Part shown: one piece after another, positions 54,991 to 64,000 of the stretch
How the letters are laid out: each line of letters starts with the position of its first letter
How positions within the stretch are numbered: position 1 is the stretch's first letter
NCBI GenBank assembly: GCA_016800925.1
Contig: JABCPU010000001.1
Location: 62,001-126,000, forward strand
Length of the DNA: 64,000 nt
DNA from: Suillus spraguei
Taxonomy: Eukaryota; Basidiomycota; Agaricomycetes; Boletales; Suillaceae
Direction: 5' to 3'
Made by a program: the position numbers and the translations under genes
The notes under the pieces: model-generated
The model's input: the letters and a program-made list of their open reading frames with translations, nothing else
What the model was told of the DNA's origin: nothing
The model's database searches: none

Positions 54991-56580
54991 ATGCCTTCCC
55001 TGGCAGACGTCCGTTTCGCTGAACTCGCGCGGGACATCGCTTGCGACGTGCATTCCAAGACTCAGGAGGATGACAACATCCTCAAGATCCAAGAAATCTC
55101 GAGAGCATTTGTGTGTGAGTAGTTTGCACCGTTGCATTAAAGAGCGTTTTCACAGAGTATCCACAGCGGACACTATCACAAGTATTCTATCTCAATATGA
55201 AGCACGAATCCACGCTGATGACAAAATATTGTGATTAGTACCGACCAAGGAGATGAATGCGTATGCTCTCCGTGCGTCTCTTGGGGACGATGTGTATTTC
55301 GAGCCATCTACCGCCTTGCTTGAAGCCCATGTCGCAAAGATCACTGGAAAAGAAGCAGGCCTCTTTATGCCCACAGGCACGATGTCGAATCAAGTTGCTC
55401 TCAGGACTCACTTGCAGCAGCCCCCATATTCAGTCATCACAGATGCACGGGCCCACATATACCGGTAGGTTTACTTGTCGCTCGAGAAATATATTTCCAA
55501 CGTTTGCCAGCATGGAAGCTGGCGGCGCCGCTTTTCACTCAGGTGCCAATAGTATTCCAATTATTCCCGCCAATGGTATGCTCCCTCCAAGTTGGACCTG
55601 CGTTTGAATGATTTTTTCTCGTGACTAGAACACCATCTTACCTGGGAGGACATTGAACCTCGTATCGTTTCTGGCACAGATGTCCATGTGTAAGTGCCGA
55701 AATAGATATCGCTCGATGGACTGCTTCAATAACACCGCCTCTGAAGTGCGCCAACGCGTATCATAACTCTTGAGAATACTTTGAATGGGACCATCATTCC
55801 ACAGGACGACGTGATTAAAATTTCAAAGAACGCACGTAGTCGGGGTATCATCATGCACCTCGATGGTGCGCGCATCTGGCATGTTGCAGCAGAGACCGGA
55901 TTGTCCATGAAAGAGCTTTGTGACCCATTTGAGTCTGTGAGCTTATGTCTCAGCAAGGGACTTGGTAAGACATACTCCCCAATATTCTGTCGTTGACCGA
56001 TGCTCACCAATCGTGTAGGTGCACCTATCGGAACTGTCCTAGTTGGCTCGACGCCATTTATAACCAAGGCGCGATGGTTCCGAAAGCTCTTTGGTGGGGG
56101 TATGCGCCAGACAGGCTACATGGCTGGCTGCGCTGCGTACGCACTCACTTACAATTTCCCCATGCTCCCTCGCGTGCACGCCCTTGCAAAGCGGATGCAG
56201 CAGGGCCTGGAACAGCTTGGGGTTGGCATCTTGAGTCCCGCTGAAACTTGCATGGTGGGTGGTACCCTGACAAGATTAGAGAATGCCACATGAAAATGAT
56301 AATGACCTTCTATTAGTTGTTCTATGACCCTTCGCCTATTGGGGTCGAATACTGGGAAGTAGTCGAGCGGGCCGCACAGCTTCCAGATCCAATTAAGCTG
56401 AATGGGTCTCGCCTTCTAATGCACATTCAAACATCGCCTCAAGCGATAGAAGACTTCCTGGAACTCCTACGTACGCTCAAAGAAGAGAAGGCTGCTGCGG
56501 GATGGAAACCCGAGAATGCACCGCCCAAGAAGAAGACCCTGTTCAGAGATGTGTATGTCAAGGCTGTTAGACCAGCGTAG
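54991..56580 (+). CDS. L-threonine aldolase, copy 2
   Basis: Paralogue of the gene just upstream. The start ATG at 54991 gives MPSLADVRFAELARDIACDV, without the Arg-rich leader of copy 1. Body: ADTITIPTKEMNAYALR, SLGDDVYFEPSTALLEAHVA, GKEAGLFMPTGTMSNQVALR, MEAGGAAFHSGANSI, HHLTWEDIEPRIVSGTDVH, APTRIITLENTLNGTIIPQ, GIIMHLDGARIWHVAAETGL, SVSLCLSKGLGAPIGT (Schiff-base Lys), WFRKLFGGGMRQTGYMAGC, LFYDPSPIGVEYWEVVERAA, ending DVYVKAVRPA at 56578-56580. Several intron positions are shared with copy 1, marking a tandem duplication. An exon of 26 nt (55156-55181) encodes the SDT-like segment (STADTIT). Convergent with urb2, only about 60 bp between stops. Confidence 0.93.
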
Positions 56581-56641
56581 ATCGAATGTAAGTAGATAGA
56601 TCAGCAATATGTATATATGAATCCGATATGAGTGTGGAGCT

Positions 56642-59600
56642 CTACCCCTTCCCGATATACCGCTGTTTTTCATACTCCTTCCAGAGTGCCTTCATCACGC
56701 TCTTCCCACCTGCGTCCAACGCACTCACCATAACGGCATCACGACTGTGCGTACCCATCATCTCGCACAACGAAAATAGGCCTGGCTCAAGCTCACGCCT
56801 CACATCCGCCCGCACGACACACAACGGGTCGTTGACAGCATCGATATGTGCAGTGACCACATATGCAGCGTGCTTAGCAAACGGTTTTGACAGGCTCTCC
56901 GCCTTCTGCTCTGCACTGGGCTGCATATGTACGCGGGGAACGCTTTTGGTCGTCAAAGAAGTGAAGAGCCGTGCAAGTGTACGAGCTTCTGGCACACCTA
57001 AAGGCTCAGATGGCGCTATCCACGATGGGAGGGTGTCGGTGACGATGCGGCTCTGCTTTGCAGCTAGCTGGGACCGTAAGCTACGTATGCATGAGACCAG
57101 TTGGCGGAGGACCATCCCTAGATGTGGCAAAACATGGACGACAAGATCCCGCCGCAGCCGAACAAGTGCGTTTAGGATGGTGGTGGATGTGTGGAAGACT
57201 GCGGGTGTGGTGGTACTGTCATGTGTTGGAGACCCGCAGAGGATTTTAGAAAGCAGGGAATGGATGGGACCCGGGTCAACTGAGCGAAGAGCTGCAGGCT
57301 GCGGTGAAGCGTCAAATTAGGGTTAAGGATAGGGTGTACTAAGGCGTACCCTATCTGAACATTGTCGAGCCACAAACTCAAGGCAAGCTAGCTTCATGTC
57401 CACAGGACCCGCGAAGAATTGTGCGTGTCCAATAAAGAGGTTCAGACACTGACTGAAAAACGCCTGAACCACCTTCAAAGTCCCTACAATAAAGTAAGGA
57501 TGGTGCTCAGGAATATTGGAAGATGTCTCATATACCTTGAGGTGCATCACACAACAGGACAGTGGCCGCATGCACTAAACGCACGCATTGAGCTGGAGGA
57601 AATCGTGTGCTTTCGAGTGCCTCATATACTGTGCCCAGTATATGTGAGAAATCATCGACCGAAAGATGTTTGCACCCGCTTGAGACGACTTCATCCAAGG
57701 ATTTGATGTTTCCTATGTTCACCTCAACTTAGACCAATGGAGACGAACTGAACAAAAACAACCCACCAGAAAATACAAATACCCCTACTGCTAGGTCAAG
57801 ATGCATCCCGCGGTCGACATCAGGCAAACAACGCAGTTCCTCAAAAAGAAGTTCCAAGATTTCTGCAGAAGACTTGCATTTTTCTCTGTTTCGCATGAAC
57901 GCGACTGTGATTTGTTGGCTGTACCCAGATGTTAAAGTACCTGAGAAACAAAAAACAAGTTAGGACTAACAAATGTAAGGAAGCCTGAGTACTTGCTGGC
58001 AACGCCTAACCAACGGCCAAATGAAAGGTGGCGCGCCCATGCTTTGATAGTACCGCTCGCGGGGAGCGTGTTAATGACGTCAGAATGAGAGACTGGAGTG
58101 AGTGCAGCATGCAGTTCTTTTATTGATGCAATTATCAAGTCGGGAAGACTGTTATCATTGTTAGAGAACAATTACATTTATATGGAACGACGAACAGACG
58201 CACCTGGAAACAGAAAAATCTTGCCTGAGACGCTCCACAAGCTGGAGTACAAATAACTTGGGAACACCTTCTTCATCTAGAAAGCCAGACTGCGCAAGAG
58301 AGCAAAATATAGAAGCACACGCAGCTGAGGCAGAAGAGTCTTTATCTGATGCTCGCAGGAGCGCACTGCTCGGGGGTAAGGGTAAGCAACCTTACAGCAG
58401 GGACAGGTGGAAGACATACACGATATAAAGTTCTGCAAGATTTATCGTGGCCTTTTTTAATGCCGCATTATCAGAAACTTCCATACTCATAAGGTGCTTC
58501 ACGTAGTCCCTGGCGCTCTGCCAGCGCACGTCAGCCAGAATTAAAGCAAGGACATGTAGGCATACTTCGTGATCAGACGTGTTCAGATACCCGAGTTTCC
58601 CCATTCGCTGAAGGAATATACGTATATGCACGAGCGTTTGCTGCACATCTTCCAGGTCCCTTCCTTCGTCACGCTTACGTTTGCCCTTCGTGGTCTTCTC
58701 TCTGGTGGTTGCATGCAGCAACAACGAAATAGTGACATCCCCCACCATTGCCCGGAGCACAAGCTCCACACGAGCCTGTTTAGTGAGGTACTCCGGGGGA
58801 ACATGTAAGAGGAGGCAGTAGGTGCTGCTGAGCTGATCCAAGGCAGAATCTTTCAGAGAATCAGGCGAGGACGTGAGGTATGCAAGAACCGAAGCTGTCG
58901 TCGTTAAGTGGTAAGTATCAAGATGGAAAAGGGGAATCAGAACAGTGGATAATCTTACTTCGTATGTTCCCCATTTCCCAGAACTGTGCATTGTGCAAAA
59001 CACTCCAGAGGACATCTTTTGGCTGCAAGCCCTGAACATCTACGCGACGAGTAGACGTGGGCGAAATAGAAAATATAAGTTTGATAAGGCGATCGAGGGA
59101 AGATATAGATCCTTGGGCACTGCATGGTTGAGGTGTACATCAGTCAGTAGAACCACAAAGGAAGGATCAAAGAGATAGCACATACTCTACAAGATCTAAC
59201 CACCGCTCAACAATTAGGAAGAGTATCATCAACCTGCCCGTGTGCTCCACTTGTGCTTCAATATATGTCAGGGCAACATCCAACACAGTCTCCACTTTTA
59301 CATCGGTTTCTGATCTAGAAGACCATGCAAAGAGAAATCGCAGCTAAAAACCTATCAGGTCCTTCCAACAAAAGAGAAGAAGAAAACAGACGATTTCAAG
59401 CACTAGCTCATCCTCCGCGCCCTCTTCCATTTTGGCAACCTCCAATAGTCCCTGCACACATCCTTGTTCTCCGCCACACCTCCAAGCCGGTAGATGATAC
59501 GCAAAACGAAGAAGCGCAGCACCTGTCATTTGGTCTGCCCAGATTATCTTTGACGTCCTGTTACAAAGAAGCGAGCGAGCAGCTTCGATGGCCCATACGC

Positions 59601-61531
59601 CCGCCTCAAGTACAGCCTCGCGCACCTCGGCAGTGACGAATGAAGATGGGAGGTTCGACAGGAACAGAGCCGCGAACTTGAGAGTGAGAGAAAGTGAGAG
59701 TGCACGTACGTCTACTTCCCGCATAGCCTGTGTAGGCGCTGGACTCGCAGATGGCGAATCGGACACACTTTTCCGTCGCTTTTTACGCGGCCTTTCTTCC
59801 ATCTCGCCAATGATTATGAGTGAAGAAAGGTTTTGGTAGGTATTGAAAGTATTTTTGAGAGTCTGGGTAATCTGAGCTGCCTCTTTTACTTGGGTGGGTG
59901 TAAGGAATGTGCGTAGCGCTTGTGCGAGCGAGGAAAAATGGGTGTGCGCAAGAATGGCAGAGGTGCGTGCGCGACCGTAGAATTCTTGTGGTGACACAAG
60001 GGATCTGATGGAAGAAAGAGAGGTACAGGCGTCAAAGAGTGCATGGCTGTATGCGTGTAACGTGCGCGTCTTAGAGTGAAAGTCGAGGAGGAGGTTAAGA
60101 AGTACGTTGGCCGATTTGTGTGCGGAGGGAGATGGGCGAGTCTGAAGAAAGAATCATCAGGAATGGCAGACATATTGATTTGACAGAAAAGACGAACGAA
60201 GAGGTAAAGCTCACCAAAATCAATCGAGGAAGCACCCTTCCTACAACAGGCTCAATCACATCGTAATCGACCCTCGCGAGCGCAGCCAACACGTCCAAAG
60301 CCAAACGTACCACTTCTTCCTCCGTTTTTTCTTCTTCCAACACCTGCACCGCATTCTCTCTGACTGTCTCCACCTCCACCTCTCCCACAGCCTGACTTGC
60401 GCAAATGCGCTCGCTTTCAATAATGCCGATCAATCCCACTCTTGCTTCCCAGCTCAGATCGTTCTCAGCCAATAACTTGAGGCACGACGCGAAGAATGCC
60501 ATGGATGTCATTCTCATGTCGTTTTCACGGTTTTGTATCTTACTTTGGGAAGCGGGGAACAAACTGGTGCGGTACCGCCGCAGGAAGTACGTGTGGGTAC
60601 TGAAGAGGCGGGGTAGAAGCGAGATTGCAAGATTTATTGTGGAAGGTGAATTGGGCGAAGAGGATAGGGCGGTGAATAAGCTCTCAGATGAGGGGGATGC
60701 ACGAAGGGTATCGAGAGAGAACAGAGTCTCTGTTCCCGCGACGTATACTGCTTTATTCAACTGTGGAGACAGATGGGATGATGGCGAGATTGCATGAATC
60801 CAGGATGAAAGATGGGATTGAAGGAAGGTCGCAGTGAGCTACACAAATATCTTAGGTTTCTCTAACACATAAAAATAAAGGCACTACCCACCTTCTTCTT
60901 GTTCCCCGCATTTCCTAGTGCTTCTCTATACGAAGATACGATTACTTCACAGATATCTCCCAAAATCTCATCGTCAACAAGCTCAGCAGAGACATTCAGT
61001 ACAGCGCCGAAGCACTCTAATAGCATCTCTACGCCGATTTTGTGGACACCTAATGGCCACAGGACAGAGAAGCACGGACGCACGAGCACAAGAAGCTCTT
61101 TCGCCTCTGCAATTTTCAGATCCCTTAGCAGCGTGAGGACGGATATGATTATCGGTGCGAGCGGTGTACGATTGAGAAGAGAACCAAGCCAGACCTTGAG
61201 GCTGCGTGCGCCTGCCCCTACGCTGCTATCTAAAACCTTGTGAAGAAGGGACCAGTACCGCGCATCAATTACCGGGTTATCGCTGATTTATCGGTTGTTA
61301 ATACCAATGTTGCACTCTGCATAAGCCAACGCACCTGGTTTTTGACTTGTCTTTGAGCAGTCGTGTGAGTATGAACTCTGCGATGAGCTCGTGTTTATTT
61401 TGAATGTGGATAGTAGCATCATCCCATGCTGCACTAGCAATTTGGATTTTTAGTGGGCTCTCTGGATTAGGTGGATCTGTGGGGGCTTTTAGGAGCCTAA
61501 CGAAAGACTGGGCGGACAAAGGTGTTGTCAT
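56642..61531 (-). CDS. urb2: Nucleolar pre-60S assembly factor Urb2/Npa2
   Basis: Large helical-repeat protein acting in early 60S ribosome assembly (27S pre-rRNA processing). The start ATG at 61531 gives MTTPLSAQSFVRLLKAPTDP. About 1,400 residues across many exons with alpha-helical, Leu-rich text (for example LEIVCFLLLFCWKDLIGF, YHLTTTASVLAYLTSSPD). A basic motif KKRRKSVSDSPSASPAPTQ near 59760 could serve nuclear/nucleolar import. The decisive part is the C-terminal domain: HLGMVLRQLVSCIRSLRSQL, then LEPGLFSLCEMMGTHSRDAV, MVSALDAGGKSVMKALWKEY and EKQRYIGKG, with the stop at 56642-56644. This matches the Urb2/Npa2 C-terminal family. I did not verify every exon; internal boundaries are approximate. 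Confidence 0.88.
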
Positions 61532-61834
61532 TTCAGGCCATTCTAGTATGAGACGATGAAGGAAAAGTTATATCTCTCACGTGATGCCATCATATGTTAA
61601 ATTCATTGAATCATATATATGAATGCACGTCAAGTAGGCAATCAAGAGATTAATAGAAAATAACGACGTATATATGTGAATATGAATTCAACCTGGAAAA
61701 TGCGTCAATATTAGTAGTACTTGTTGCGAAGCTGAACGAATGCTACCCCCCATAGAGGGGTCAATATGATGTCGAAGCTTATTTTGAGCCCATCCAATTT
61801 TATTGTTGTCTGCTGCCTCTCTTTGCTACTCAAC
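61532..61834. promoter_or_regulatory. Divergent intergenic region, urb2 / G-patch gene
   Basis: About 300 bp between divergent start codons. AT-rich with CATATATATG-like stretches near 61610 and 61670. Confidence 0.45.
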
Positions 61835-63517
61835 ATGTCTGCCCAGAGCATAGCTCGCTGGAATGCCATTCCCATGTCTCGACCTGATACAGACACTCAA
61901 GAACAAGCACAAAGCCAAACTAATACTATGAAGGTACTCTGCCATATTTTCTGGCACGATTAAAATACCCCTACTGCCCTCCCGTGCATCCATCCCAGCG
62001 CTCTCACCAAGATGTTGATGATGACGATGATGGCGACGAAGGCGTTTCGCTAGTCTCAAGGTCACCATCGCCTACTCCCAATACAATGGACATTGAAAAA
62101 TATGACGAATATGTCCAAGGTCCAGAAAGGGAGGTTATCACTGTCGAGACCAAGATCAAAAGTACCAACAAGGGCTTTGCAATGCTCGCAAAACTCGGTT
62201 GGTCGGAGGGCCAGCCGTTGGGACTATCACCAGACGGTAGGTTTGATCATTCTGGTCGGGAACTACATCACTACAATCACTAATCCTTCTGCTGTAGCGC
62301 GCGTCGATCCTGTACCGTTTCATGTGAAAAATGATTTGACTGGACTAGGAAAGACGACTCAGGATTTTCGAATGATTGAAACAACAGTTGCTGAAAGGCG
62401 CAAGTTGGACTCTGAGCGACAACGAAAAGAAACCGAATATCAACGAAAAGCACGAGAGGTGAGCTCAACTGCACCAACGATATCGCAGAGCATACTGATA
62501 TTGTTTCAGGACGATGCTGCCCGTCGGGCTGCGCTTAAGTCAGAAATTTCAGATACCCTCAAAGCGTTCTACTGTTCGCTTTGTGAGAAGCAATTCCAGA
62601 ATGTCGCACAGTACGATGAACATACAAACTCTTACGCCCATCACCACAAGGCGCGCCTCCGGGATATGCAAGCCAACACGCGTATGACCACCCAAGAAGA
62701 TGTCGATAAGCGTAAGGAGAAAGAACGCAAACGAGAAGAAAAAGAGCTTCGCAAAATTGCCAAGGCTGCTGGGATAAAGATGACAAAGCCTATAACTACA
62801 CCAGCTGTCGTGCCTCCTGTGCAGACACCTGCTGTTGCAGAGGCGTCACTTTCCTCCGAGGTACAATCAAGCAGCTTCAAGAAAGCTGGCTGGGCAACTG
62901 TCTCAGCACCAGTTGAGGCTGCAACTGGTTTCAAGCGGCCAGGCTGGGCATCTTTGGATTCCAATGCATCCTCCGCGCCTTCTGCACCACTTTCACCACC
63001 ACCGCCGCCAGTGGTTAGTTTGCCTCCAGCTTCTCGCAGCGCAGCTACACCCACGTTTCGCACTGGTGGCTGGACATCTCTTGATGTTAGCAGCTCTCAG
63101 TTCCTCACCCCGCCTCCTCCCAACAATACTGCACCACCACCACCTCCGCCACCTAATGTAACTCCGCCTCCTCCCCCAGTTACTTCTATGAATGCACCCC
63201 CTCTAGGTGGTGGACCTCCATTCTCGCCAGCAAATGTGCGTCCTCCTAGCGTCCCCCTCCCTCCCTGCGCGCCCCCGCCTAGTGGGCTACCCCCCTTCCC
63301 TCCTACAACAGGCGGCTGGGGACCGGCTGCGCTTGTCTCAGATCCTAGGAACCAGAGTTTTGCTCCTGCGCCGACGTTCTCCCAACCCACACCTCCAGTA
63401 GCAGCTTCCCCACCTATATCAACCAGTCTAAAGGCTACGGTTCCCCCGCCTGCTGCTCCTCAAGCAAAATCAGGCTGGCAACAGTGGAAGCAAGGCTCTG
63501 GGTCGAAACGGAGATAG
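61835..63517 (+). CDS. G-patch and C2H2 (U1-like) zinc-finger protein with Pro-rich tail
   Basis: Probable nuclear RNA-processing protein; G-patch proteins activate DEAH helicases. The likely start ATG at 61835 gives MSAQSIARWNAIPMSRPDT, then an acidic exon (DVDDDDDGDEG). The G-patch follows: STNKGFAMLAKLGWSEGQPL, GLSPDG, spliced to RVDPVPFHVKNDLTGLGKT. A Lys/Arg/Glu-rich helix leads to a zinc finger FYCSLCEKQFQNVAQYDEHT, then NSYAHHHKARL (C-x2-C-x12-H-x5-H). A second charged helix (KRKEKERKREEKELRKIAKA) precedes a long Pro-rich tail with repeated small motifs: FKKAGWATV, FKRPGWASLD, FRTGGWTSLD, and a terminal KSGWQQWKQGSGSKRR. Architecture resembles GPATCH8-type proteins. Stop at 63515-63517. 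Confidence 0.87.
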
Positions 63518-64000
63518 AGGACATACATATATCTCCGTGTCATTTACTATGCTGATTATGTGTTATGTTGCTCAGCTCTTGGCATCTGCATCTGCAAAAT
63601 ATAAGGATGGAGCTTTTGGTTCCGCGGAAGTACTGGCACTCGCTTACCTGGCGATCGCAGCATGACGTTGAAACATCATTTGAGCCTCGCCGCCAACCGG
63701 ATCTCGCCGATGTCAGCTTTCTTGTAGATGAACCTCAGCTGGAGTCTGAGACAGCCCTGAACCTTCGGTGTTTCGTGATTCTCTGCTGAGCCATTTTCAT
63801 TTCCACCTATCTACAATATATAATCTTATGATGACTTTGGAGTGGTGTCCACCCGCGTGTGTATCGCGTGGTCGTGTGCCACGGCGCAAACCTCGAGCCC
63901 ACCGTTCCGCTGCGTCTGCTAGATTACTATGTTTTACTCCTGGAGCGGCTTCAAGTCTCTCCATCTTGCTCCATCTCTTACAACATACTCCCCGTCTCAA
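63518..64000. other. Right-edge region, possibly start of another gene
   Basis: No complete gene seen. One plus-strand frame is open from about 63850 to the edge and reads like coding (VYRVVVCHGANLEPTVPLRL, LDYYVLLLERLQVSP), but I recognise no family. It may be an internal exon of a gene continuing beyond 64000. Confidence 0.3.

Noticed and set aside
62990..63330. Formin-like or WASP-like protein suggested by the poly-Pro stretch
   Set aside because: No FH2, WH1 or actin-binding domain; the N-terminal G-patch and zinc finger define the protein.
1..64000. CRISPR array, phage, biosynthetic gene cluster or mating-type locus
   Set aside because: No regular direct-repeat array, no phage genes, no PKS/NRPS/terpene core genes, and no homeodomain or pheromone/receptor genes recognised.

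Overview
The window reads as nuclear DNA of a filamentous basidiomycete, most likely an agaricomycete. Genes are short-exon and intron-rich, with introns mostly of 45-65 nt carrying GT..AG ends and CTAAY/CTGAC-like branch sites. Genes lie on both strands with short spacers, and most encoded proteins are conserved fungal housekeeping proteins. I found no bacterial operons, CRISPR array, phage, plasmid or secondary-metabolite cluster. All gene models come from hand splicing of the sequence; exon ends are best estimates.

Layout. 1-10.6 kb, all minus strand: a Zn2Cys6 transcription factor running off the left edge, a mitochondrial NIPSNAP-family protein, a GT64-like glycosyltransferase, proteasome beta-3 (pup3) and the mitochondrial fusion carrier ugo1. 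11.4-22.5 kb: a secreted A1 aspartic protease, a coiled-coil/DUF6697-like protein with a SUMO-interacting-type motif, an intron-containing tRNA-Met(CAT), the SUMO protease ulp1, the SNARE bet1 and a multi-pass membrane protein. 22.5-33.5 kb is the most repeat-bearing part: two foldback/MITE-like elements, one copy of a short dispersed repeat, an MFS transporter, a damaged xylitol/sorbitol-type dehydrogenase, an HNH-domain protein and the SAGA subunit sgf11. 34-48 kb: a secreted GH92 alpha-mannosidase, a CBS+PB1 tail-anchored protein (Mug70-like), a small membrane protein, pom33/TMEM33, the DEAD-box helicase has1, peptidyl-tRNA hydrolase 2, a small repetitive secreted protein and an Mpv17-family protein. 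48.6-64 kb: utp4, tim10, a small zinc-finger protein, a tandem pair of threonine aldolases, urb2 and a G-patch/zinc-finger protein.

How genes fit together. Three ribosome-assembly factors (has1, utp4, urb2) lie within about 18 kb, and two of them share short divergent promoters with genes for mitochondrial or translation proteins (pth2, tim10). Mitochondrial functions recur (NIPSNAP, ugo1, pth2, mpv17-like, tim10). The SUMO protease ulp1 is divergent from a protein with a SUMO-binding-type motif. The pairings are suggestive but are not evidence of co-regulation.

What stands out. (i) Very small coding exons: a start-codon-only first exon in pup3, 6 nt in pth2, 11 nt in sgf11, 15 nt in the zinc-cluster factor and 15 nt in a threonine aldolase. 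(ii) Probable GC-AG introns. (iii) Single-base frame breaks inside several well-conserved genes (pup3, ugo1, mpv17-like, the dehydrogenase, possibly the HNH gene), which more likely reflect base-level assembly errors than a series of pseudogenes; the dehydrogenase also has a larger deletion. (iv) A 240-bp near-perfect foldback. I did not find a convincing new multi-gene system.
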